Source: Conchiformibius steedae (GTDB taxonomy: Bacteria; Pseudomonadota; Gammaproteobacteria; Burkholderiales; Neisseriaceae). From it: a stretch of DNA of 64,000 bases. The stretch covers positions 62,001 to 126,000 of the forward strand of contig NZ_CP059563.1 of NCBI RefSeq assembly GCF_014054725.1, written 5' to 3'. Shown here piece by piece: positions 48,764-55,293 of this stretch; the first letter of the stretch is position 1, and the number at the start of each line of letters is the position of its first letter. The translations under genes were made by a program, and so were the position numbers. Under the pieces are notes generated by a model. That model did not search any database. It was given only the letters and a program-made list of their open reading frames with translations, and had not been told where the DNA came from.

Positions 48764-49978
48764 TTAAAACTTGCGGCGGTACTTTTCGCGCAATGCCATC
48801 ACATCATTGCCCCACTTTTCTAAAGCATCGCGCCGCTCGTCCAAAAATTCGGCACGGTCGTAAGCGCGGTCAGTTTTATTTTTATCATGATGCGATAATA
48901 ATAAATCTCTAATTTCTTTGCTAATTTTATAGGTATCGCGCAAATAGGTGGTTGCCAAAGTCCGCAAACCGTGTGCAGTAGTCGGCAAATTCAGGGTATT
49001 GCGTAATTGCTGGCGGGCAGTTTCTACATCTTTCGGCTTTAAGAATCCCTGCCCCTCAAACAGGTAAATCCCCTTTACATTCAATTCCATTGCTTCACGG
49101 TAGATTTGTTTTAATGCGGTGCTTAACGGCACGATATGCGGGCGTGTTTTCATGCGTTCCAATGGTATTTCCCAAATTTCTTTTTCTAAATCAATCTCTT
49201 TAATAGGCGTTTCTGCTGCTTCATTGGGGCGTGTCATACTTAAAAGCTGCCAGTAAATCAGCAGTTTGTTTGATGGGGATAGTTTTTTTGTGGTTTCTAA
49301 ACGCTCAATAAGTAACGGCAAATCCTGTGGCAACAAAGCATCAAAATGTTTTTCTTTTGGCTTGTCAAATACTTGCTTGCCAATCAAACGCACGGGATTG
49401 TGTGTTACCGTACCATCTGCCACAAGATAGTCAAACATCAGCCCCAAACTGGTTTTAACCCGTTGCAGGTATTCCAACACGCCGCGTTTTTCCATCTTCC
49501 GCAACACTTTCACAATTTCTGCTGTGGTAAGGGTACGTACATCGCGCCCTTTAAAGTCGGGCAAGATATTGGCTTCAATCGCTGCCAATACCTGTGCGGC
49601 ATATTTCGGATTTTTACCGCGCCCCTGCTTTCCGCCCTGCCGCGCCCAGCGTTCATGCCATTCGGCGAGCCGATTTTCAAATCGGTATTGTGCGCCTGTG
49701 TCTGTGGCAATGGATTTAGGATTTTTACCCGCTGCCAGTTTCGCTTTGATTTCTGCCCGCCAATCGCGGGCATCAGCTAATGAGTGGTCGGGGTACATAC
49801 CAAGTGTGAGCGTGTCTTGTTTGCCATTTGGTCGGGTATAAGTGAGCCGCCACGATTTTTTGCCTGACGGCAGCACCCATAGGGCAAGCCCACCACCATC
49901 GGGCAATTTATACATTTTGGGTTTGGGTTTCGCGCCTTTGACTTGCGCGGGTGTGAGCGGGATAACGATTTTAGGCAT
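48764..49978 (-). CDS. int: Tyrosine recombinase, P4-type prophage integrase
   Basis: 404 residues from MPKIVIPLTPAQVKGAKP. N-terminal DUF4102-like arm-binding domain (KLPDGGGLALWVLPSGKKSW), then the catalytic domain with Arg (MTRPNEAAE), Lys/Arg region RMKTRPHIVPLS, HGLRTLA, the LSHHD histidine and nucleophile Tyr in RAYDRAEF. All catalytic positions look present, so it may be active. It lies 165 bp from tRNA-Ser, a usual attachment site for this class. Confidence 0.92.
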   Translation of the reverse strand: MPKIVIPLTPAQVKGAKPKPKMYKLPDGGGLALWVLPSGKKSWRLTYTRPNGKQDTLTLGMYPDHSLADARDWRAEIKAKLAAGKNPKSIATDTGAQYRFENRLAEWHERWARQGGKQGRGKNPKYAAQVLAAIEANILPDFKGRDVRTLTTAEIVKVLRKMEKRGVLEYLQRVKTSLGLMFDYLVADGTVTHNPVRLIGKQVFDKPKEKHFDALLPQDLPLLIERLETTKKLSPSNKLLIYWQLLSMTRPNEAAETPIKEIDLEKEIWEIPLERMKTRPHIVPLSTALKQIYREAMELNVKGIYLFEGQGFLKPKDVETARQQLRNTLNLPTTAHGLRTLATTYLRDTYKISKEIRDLLLSHHDKNKTDRAYDRAEFLDERRDALEKWGNDVMALREKYRRKF

Positions 49979-50066
49979 GGCATTGAGTTGGTATTTGAGC
50001 AATACCAGAAAAAATACCACAAAAAAAAGAAAAAGAGTGCAACGCTGTGAAAAGCATTGAAAAGTA

Positions 50067-50101
50067 AAAACAGGCTAACTTGATGAAAGTTAGCCTGTTT
50101 T
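50067..50101 (-). terminator. Terminator of tRNA-Ser
   Basis: AAACAGGCTAACTT and its complement pair around a 5-base loop with a T-run on the minus strand; located 43 bp after the tRNA 3' end. Confidence 0.8.
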
Positions 50102-50143
50102 ATGTGGTTTTTAAATACAGGTAAAAGTATTTAAAAAATGTTG

Positions 50144-50236
50144 TGGCGGAGTAAGAGGGATTCGAACCCTCGATGCAGGTTGACCCCACATGCTTCCTTA
50201 GCAGGGAAGTGCCTTCAGCCTCTCAGCCATTACTCC
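50144..50236 (-). tRNA. tRNA-Ser (GCU)
   Basis: 93 nt with long variable arm and encoded CCA. Acceptor GGAGTAA pairs with TTACTCC; anticodon arm CTTCCCTGCTAAGGAAG shows GCT. It lies upstream of the integrase on the same strand and is the likely original prophage attachment locus. Confidence 0.96.
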
Positions 50237-50431
50237 AGTTCAAGATTTGAATTGTATCCGTGCTTGATAAATGTGTCAAGCCAATTGAACGGGATTGGTT
50301 TTTTTCTATTGTTTTATTTATAAAATTATTTGATGCAATATACAATGGGTAACGGTTTTTTAAAAAATCGGTTTTCAGCGCTTTGCCGTTTATAATGCGG
50401 ATAAAATCAGCAATAACGGCAAGGAAACACA

Positions 50432-50986
50432 ATGAACGAATGGCATCAAGGCAGATGGCAAGGCGCAAAGCAATGTTTTTCGCCTAATTTTTCCCCGCGC
50501 CCTGACAATACGGCGGTGGATTTGGTGGTGTTGCACAATATTTCGCTGCCGCCGTTTGAATACGGCGGCGATGCGGTAGAACGGCTGTTTACCAATCAAA
50601 TTCAGCCTGATGCACACCCGTTTTTCAAACAATTACAGGACTTGCGCGTATCGGCACATTTTTTTATTGCCCGCAGCGGCGAAACGGTGCAGTTTGTGTC
50701 GTGTGATGAAATGGCGTATCACGCGGGCGTGTCGCGCTTTGAAGGGCGTGAGCGTTGCAATGCGTTTTCAATAGGCATTGAGATAGAAGGTTGTGATTTT
50801 GAACCGTTTGAAACGGCGCAATACACGGCTTTAACGCGGCTTTTGCAGGCTTTGTGCCAGCATTATCCGATTACGGCGGTGTGCGGGCATCAGGATATCG
50901 CGCCGCAGCGCAAAACCGACCCCGGACATTTTTTTGATTGGGCGCAATTAGAACGTTTCGGCTTTCCCGTGCGACGGAACGTGTAA
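50432..50986 (+). CDS. ampD: 1,6-anhydro-N-acetylmuramyl-L-alanine amidase AmpD
   Basis: 184 residues, cytoplasmic amidase of peptidoglycan recycling. Zinc ligands and motifs: VVLHNISLPP, SAHFFIARSGETVQFV, AYHAGVSRFEGRERCN, IGIEIEG, and the C-terminal CGHQDIAPQRKTDPGHFFDW in which His and Asp complete the site. Its 3' end overlaps the convergent ORF by 39 bp. Confidence 0.95.
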   Translation: MNEWHQGRWQGAKQCFSPNFSPRPDNTAVDLVVLHNISLPPFEYGGDAVERLFTNQIQPDAHPFFKQLQDLRVSAHFFIARSGETVQFVSCDEMAYHAGVSRFEGRERCNAFSIGIEIEGCDFEPFETAQYTALTRLLQALCQHYPITAVCGHQDIAPQRKTDPGHFFDWAQLERFGFPVRRNV

Positions 50987-51430
50987 GGCATAGCCGTTGT
51001 GTTGGCGGCGGTAGTAATAGCTGCTGCCCCATACGGCGCGGTAAATGGTATAAACCGGACCTTGCGCGGGCAAAGGCACGGGATTGGGCGTTTCTGCTGC
51101 GCCGTCTGTTTCGGCTTCGGGGCTGTCCACCGCTGTTTTGCCTGTGTACAACACATCAGACGGCTGCGCTTCAGGCTTGTGATAATCTTCCACCAACACC
51201 AGCTTGGGCGGCGGCAAACCTGCCTGCCAGCCTTCGGGCAATTCGGGTTCTGCCACAGGCAAATCTGCCTGCTGCGGTACGGGCGGCTGCTCAATCTGCG
51301 CCTGCCAGCCCGTACAGCGTCCTTGCGAAAACGACAACGCCGTAGTTTGCACGGGAAAATGCTCGCCGCCGCCATCAATGCGCTGCCCGCCGTAGGGATT
51401 ACGGGGAAAATTTTCTTGAAAAGTAGCCAT
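50948..51430 (-). CDS. Hypothetical Pro/Gln-rich protein
   Basis: 160 residues from MATFQENFPRNPYGGQ. No signal peptide or membrane helix. The centre is rich in Pro, Glu and Gln (PPVPQQADLPVAEPELPEGW) and the end is Tyr-rich (VWGSSYYYRRQHNGYAL). It overlaps ampD at the 3' ends. Not recognised; other frames are also open here, so the reading frame is chosen for its length and start. Confidence 0.5.
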   Translation of the reverse strand: MATFQENFPRNPYGGQRIDGGGEHFPVQTTALSFSQGRCTGWQAQIEQPPVPQQADLPVAEPELPEGWQAGLPPPKLVLVEDYHKPEAQPSDVLYTGKTAVDSPEAETDGAAETPNPVPLPAQGPVYTIYRAVWGSSYYYRRQHNGYALHVPSHGKAETF

Positions 51431-51713
51431 GTTTAAGGAATTCCGTTAAGTATTTGTTTCAACAAAAGGACAGCATTAAAACGCAAACCTGTGTTGTCCC
51501 AAACGGCAAAAGCCTTTCATCAAGTTTCCTTTTCGGTTTGAAAACCCTGCCGTTTACGGCGGTAAAATAAACGTTTGTTCGGGCGGAGAGCCACTCCGTC
51601 CGAATCAGGGCAACACATGTGCTTGATGTGTAGCCCCGTGTGTTGAAACATCTTGACCCAACCCCACCATTTTGCCACCATCAAGGCATGGTTTCAAACC
51701 AAAAAGGAATTTT
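51431..51713. other. Intergenic region upstream of prmC
   Basis: About 283 bp without a gene. A hairpin near 51578-51598 (GGGCGGAG and CTCCGTCC) is visible but has no T-run. No other clear signal is seen. Confidence 0.4.
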
Positions 51714-52538
51714 ATGAACCATATTACCCCTGCCGACTGGCTGGCGCAGTGTCCGCTGCCGCGTTTGGAAAAATATTTACTGGTGCAACACGCCACCCGT
51801 CTTACCCGCGCCCAACTGCTCACCCGCGACCACCTGCCGCTTACCGCCGAACAACAACAGCATTTGCAAGCCTTGCTGCAACGGCGTTTGGCAGGCGAAC
51901 CGATGGCGTATATTTTGGGAACACGCGGATTTTACGGGCGCGATTTTGCCGTTTCGCCCGCCGTGCTGATTCCCCGTCCCGAAACGGAACACCTGTTGGA
52001 AGCCGCTTTAGCCCATTTGCCCGAACACGGCACATTGTGGGACATCGGCACAGGCAGCGGCATTATTGCCATTACCGCCAAGCTGGAACGCCCCGATGCC
52101 CGCGTGTTTGCCAGCGATGTGTGCGCCAATGCTTTGGGGGTTGCACGTGGTAACGCCGCCACACTCGGCGCAGACATTGCCTTTGCCCAAGGTTCATGGC
52201 TAGACGTGCAAGCTGCGCCGCCGCTGTGTCATATTATCGTATCCAATCCGCCTTATATTGAAGCAGACGACCCGCATTTGCACACAGGCGATTTGCGTTT
52301 TGAACCACAGCACGCACTAACCGATTTTTCAGACGGTTTAAGTGCCTACCGCCACATCGCCGCCGCTGCGCCCGCACACCTGCATCACGGCGGCTGGCTG
52401 CTGTTTGAACATGGCTATCAGCAAGGCGCAGCCGTACGCCAAATTTTACGCGACAACGGTTTTCAATCTGTCGCCACCCTGCCCGATTTGGCAGGACATG
52501 AACGGATAAGTTTCGGACAGCGGCACAGCCCGACATAG
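51714..52538 (+). CDS. prmC: Peptide chain release factor N5-glutamine methyltransferase PrmC
   Basis: 274 residues from MNHITPADWLAQC after AAAAAGGAA. Methylates the GGQ glutamine of release factors RF1 and RF2. SAM motif WDIGTGSGIIAI, substrate motif IIVSNPPYIE, and LIPRPETEHLLE before the Rossmann core. Complete. Confidence 0.95.
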   Translation: MNHITPADWLAQCPLPRLEKYLLVQHATRLTRAQLLTRDHLPLTAEQQQHLQALLQRRLAGEPMAYILGTRGFYGRDFAVSPAVLIPRPETEHLLEAALAHLPEHGTLWDIGTGSGIIAITAKLERPDARVFASDVCANALGVARGNAATLGADIAFAQGSWLDVQAAPPLCHIIVSNPPYIEADDPHLHTGDLRFEPQHALTDFSDGLSAYRHIAAAAPAHLHHGGWLLFEHGYQQGAAVRQILRDNGFQSVATLPDLAGHERISFGQRHSPT

Positions 52539-52564
52539 CTGGCCCATTACTCGCTTACTGATAA

Positions 52565-52633
52565 TATAGTGGATAAAAATAAAAACGAGACAAGGCGACA
52601 ACACTGTATCGTTGTCGATTTTAATCAACTATA
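52565..52633. repeat. Correia-like MITE, copy C, internally deleted
   Basis: 69 bp beginning TATAGTGGAT and ending ATCAACTATA. It keeps both ends of copies A and B (the GACAAGGCGACAAC and GATTTTAATCAAC segments) but lacks about 38 bp of the centre. Its left end TATAGTGGAT is that of classical neisserial Correia elements. Confidence 0.75.
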
Positions 52634-52670
52634 TATGCTGCATCTTGCGTGAAGTCGTCAGTTATACTAT

Positions 52671-52806
52671 GCTTAACTCTCAAGCGATACAGCAGACGTT
52701 CCAGTTGTCGAAAAACAACAGACGGGTTGATGCTGGGATTTCCTGATGTATCATATGCGCCGTCTGTGATTAGGGAAGCCGTATCATCGGCTTCCCTAGT
52801 TTTTTC
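52671..52806 (+). ncRNA. Candidate small RNA with terminator
   Basis: A TATACT -10-like box (52663-52668) precedes about 135 nt without an ORF. Potential helices: GTTGT/ACAAC around CGAAAA, and ACAGACGG with CCGTCTGT. It ends with a strong terminator (AGGGAAGCCG, loop TATCAT, CGGCTTCCCT, then six T; 52771-52806). No good -35 is seen. Identity unknown. Confidence 0.4.
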
Positions 52807-52865
52807 TAAAAGTACGGTTGCATTGTAAACATTGCCTGATTTAAAAGGTAACTTTCCTTACTCTC

Positions 52866-52903
52866 TTTATTCTTAAAATAAGCTGCACTATAATGATTCT
52901 CAC
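52866..52903 (+). promoter_or_regulatory. Sigma-70 promoter overlapped by a Fur-box-like sequence
   Basis: TTTATT (52866-52871), a 17-bp spacer and TATAAT (52889-52894). The -10 overlaps TATAATGATTCTCA, which matches one half and the centre of classical Fur boxes (ATAATGATTCTCATT type). Repression by Fur with iron would be expected. Confidence 0.6.
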
Positions 52904-53024
52904 GCGGTACAGTGGTCGCGCTGATTGGGAGTGTTAGGGGAATAACATCGGTCGGCTGATTACCCAGTGTACCATTAGCGCAATTCCCTAAAAGGCTGCT
53001 ATTTATCCATAGCAGCCTTATTTG
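52901..53024 (+). ncRNA. Candidate iron-responsive small RNA (NrrF-like)
   Basis: About 124 nt between the Fur-box-like promoter and a terminator (AAGGCTGCTA, loop, TAGCAGCCTT, 52992-53019, then ATTTG). Internal pairings: TGTTA/TAACA around GGGGAA, TGGG/CCCA inside GGTACA/TGTACC, and a competing GCGCTGAT/ATTAGCGC that crosses the last. No ORF fits. NrrF is the Fur-repressed small RNA of Neisseria; that identity is inferred from promoter logic only, not from sequence comparison. Confidence 0.5.
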
Positions 53025-53156
53025 CATGCTTACCACAGCTGTCCCTACAAGCAAATATCCACCCGATGTGTGAAAGCAAACCTTTTCACCATATCTTGCC
53101 AAAGGTTTATTTTTTCTGTACATTCTCACACAATTCCCACAACGCAAGGACGCATC

Positions 53157-53567
53157 ATGACTTACTGGCTGGCAGCCGCTGCATTGCTGTTTGCGGCAGA
53201 GATTTTTTTAGGTACGGTGTATCTGCTGGTGCTGTCGGCAGCTTTGGCGGGTGCAGGTTTGGCGGCATGGCTGTTTGGTGCGGACAGCACTGCCCCGTGG
53301 TGGACGGCATCGCTGTTGTCGCTGGCGGGCGTGGTGTGGGTGTACCGTTGGCGGCGGCGTGCTGCCCCTGCCCCCGCCGTACAAAACGACTTGGACATCG
53401 GTCAAAGCGTTACGCTGGAAAGCGAGTTAGGCGGTGGATTATGGCGCGTACAATACCGCGGCACACAATGGGAAGCCCGTTTTCCCGACCCGCAGCACCA
53501 CGCCCACGCAGGCAGCCACGCCGTGATTATCGGCAAAGACGGCATTGTTTTGCTGCTGCGTTCCTAA
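53157..53567 (+). CDS. NfeD-family membrane protein
   Basis: 136 residues from MTYWLAAAALLFAAEIFLG (AAGGA upstream). Two or three N-terminal helices, then an OB-fold domain (IGQSVTLESELGGGLWRVQY to HAVIIGKDGIVLLL). Short NfeD proteins pair with stomatins; the stomatin gene follows after 37 bp, so the two form an operon likely acting on membrane microdomains or protein quality. Confidence 0.9.
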   Translation: MTYWLAAAALLFAAEIFLGTVYLLVLSAALAGAGLAAWLFGADSTAPWWTASLLSLAGVVWVYRWRRRAAPAPAVQNDLDIGQSVTLESELGGGLWRVQYRGTQWEARFPDPQHHAHAGSHAVIIGKDGIVLLLRS

Positions 53568-53604
53568 TAATTTTTTCAATCAGCTTGTTAAGGAGTCAAA
53601 CATT

Positions 53605-54552
53605 ATGTCATTTTTACCTTTGGTGATTTTAGCGGTGGTGATTATCATCGGCTTTCAAGCATTTAAAGTTGTTCCACAGCAAGAAGCCTATATTGTGGAA
53701 CGTTTGGGGCGTTTTCACTCCGTACTCAAACCCGGATTAAACATTCTCGTTCCCTTTCTCGACCGCATCGCCTACCGCCACTCGCTCAAAGAAATCCCGC
53801 TGGACGTCCCCAGCCAAGTCTGCATCACCCGCGACAACACCCAATTAACCGTAGATGGGATTTTGTATTTTCAAGTTACTGACCCCAAACGCGCTTCTTA
53901 CGGTTCCAGCAACTACATTCTCGCCATTACCCAGCTGGCACAAACCACCTTGCGTTCCGTTATCGGGCGCATGGAATTGGACAAAACCTTTGAAGAGCGC
54001 GACGACATCAACCGCACCGTAGTCGCCGCATTAGACGAAGCCGCCGTATCGTGGGGCGTAAAAGTGTTGCGTTACGAAATCAAAGACCTTGTTCCCCCAC
54101 AAGAAATTTTACGCGCCATGCAGGCGCAAATCACCGCCGAACGCGACAAACGCGCCCGCATCGCCCAATCCGAGGGTTTGAAAATCGAACAAATCAATTT
54201 GGCAACAGGCGAACGCGAAGCCGAAATCAAAAAATCCGAAGGCGAAGCGCAAGCTGCCGTCAATGCTTCACAAGGCGAAAAAGTCGCCCAAATCAACCGC
54301 GCCGAAGGCGAAGCGCAAGCCCTGCGTTTGGTGGCACAAGCCAGCGCCGATGCCATCCGCACCATTGCCGCCGCCATTCAAGAACCGGGGGGCAGCGAAG
54401 CGGTGAATTTAAAAGTGGCAGAGCAATATGTAGAAGCCTTCTCAAAACTTGCCAAAGAAAACAATACCTTGATTATGCCTGCCAATATCGCCGATTTGGG
54501 CGGATTGGTTTCCGCAGGTATGAGTATTGTCAAATCACAGAAAAATCAATAA
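53605..54552 (+). CDS. Stomatin/SPFH-domain membrane protein (QmcA-like)
   Basis: 315 residues from MSFLPLVILAVVIIIGFQ. N-terminal membrane anchor, SPFH domain (VPQQEAYIVERLGRFHSVLKPGLN in part, then IPLDVPSQVCITRDN, VTDPKRASYG), and a long coiled coil of Ala/Glu/Lys (SEGLKIEQINLATGERE to INRAEGEAQAL). Forms large membrane-associated oligomers. Co-transcribed with nfeD; ends at a terminator built from uptake sequences. Confidence 0.93.
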   Translation: MSFLPLVILAVVIIIGFQAFKVVPQQEAYIVERLGRFHSVLKPGLNILVPFLDRIAYRHSLKEIPLDVPSQVCITRDNTQLTVDGILYFQVTDPKRASYGSSNYILAITQLAQTTLRSVIGRMELDKTFEERDDINRTVVAALDEAAVSWGVKVLRYEIKDLVPPQEILRAMQAQITAERDKRARIAQSEGLKIEQINLATGEREAEIKKSEGEAQAAVNASQGEKVAQINRAEGEAQALRLVAQASADAIRTIAAAIQEPGGSEAVNLKVAEQYVEAFSKLAKENNTLIMPANIADLGGLVSAGMSIVKSQKNQ

Positions 54553-54565
54553 TTTTTTGATAAAG

Positions 54566-54606
54566 ACAAACAGGCTGCCTGAAAATCACTCAGGCAGCCT
54601 GTTTGT
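54566..54606 (+). terminator. Terminator containing an inverted pair of DNA uptake sequences
   Basis: 17-bp perfect stem with 7-base loop. The left arm carries AGGCTGCCTGAA (54572-54583), the Simonsiella-dialect DUS; the right arm carries its inverse with 11 of 12 matches. Inverted DUS often serve as terminators in Neisseriaceae. Confidence 0.85.
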
Positions 54607-55163
54607 TTGGTGCTCAGCACCGATGCCTATTATATAGTTGATTAAAATCGCAACGATACAGCGTTGCCAACGCCCTGATGTACTGTTCCGTACACGGCGG
54701 GCGTTGCTGCCTTGTCTCGTTTTTATTTTTATCAACTATAGTAAATACAGTGAAAAATGTAACACTTTTCAGGGAGTTTTTCATGCACTTGTATTGATAA
54801 TTTATAACAAATAATCAATTTCTTACCTAAAAACTTACACCCTATGATATTTTATTCAACTTGTGCAATTTTCAGATGAATTCACAATATTTCGGCTTGT
54901 TCCCCGTGATGGAACAAATTACCTCGCAATCGGGCGTGGACCCACGCGCTGCGGGTTATGCCATGCTGATTGGCAGTATTGTCGGCACATTTGTGACTCC
55001 GCTTTCGCCCGCGCTGTGGATGGGCTTGGGCTTGGCACAGCTTTCTATGGGCAAACATATCCGCTATTCGTTTTTCTGGATTTGGGCTTTATCGCTGCTG
55101 ATTTTGGCAAGCAGTATTATGGTGGGGGTCGTGCCTTTGCATCCTGCCACCGTAATGAATTGA
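54607..55163 (+). pseudogene. Broken second copy of the CitMHS transporter C-terminus
   Basis: 54607-54632 matches the region around 44861-44887 (CTCAGCACCGATGCCTATTA), and 54889-55155 matches 44887-45153. The encoded tail (FGLFPVMEQITSQSGVDPRA to VGVVPLHPATVMN) is almost identical to that of the intact gene. The two parts are separated by about 256 bp holding a Correia-like element and about 148 bp of AT-rich unknown sequence. The open frame from 54861 starts in the insert and is not a real gene start. The 5' three quarters of the gene are absent. Confidence 0.85.
54633..54740. repeat. Correia-like MITE, copy B
   Basis: 108 bp with TATAGTTGAT and ATCAACTATA ends, the reverse orientation of copy A. 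It inserted at a TA inside the duplicated transporter sequence. Confidence 0.82.
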
Positions 55164-55198
55164 GTTCAAAATCTCTACCCTGCAATAATCATATGAGA

Positions 55199-55228
55199 GC
55201 AGCCTGAAATTTGTGGGTTTCAGGCTGC
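55199..55228. terminator. Inverted uptake-sequence-like hairpin
   Basis: GCAGCCTGAAA and TTTCAGGCTGC form an 11-bp stem with an 8-base loop. The arms resemble the Kingella-type DUS (AGGCAGCCTGAA) with mismatches. There is no T-run, so terminator activity is uncertain. Confidence 0.55.
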
Positions 55229-55293
55229 CCTATTCTTGGATACAAATGTGGGACTAATCCTAACTAAACATCATTTGCTACTATGTTGAGCTT

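Noticed and set aside
52806-53147. 113-residue minus-strand frame upstream of nfeD
   Set aside because: It runs antisense through the candidate small RNA, promoter and terminator and has no protein-like pattern.
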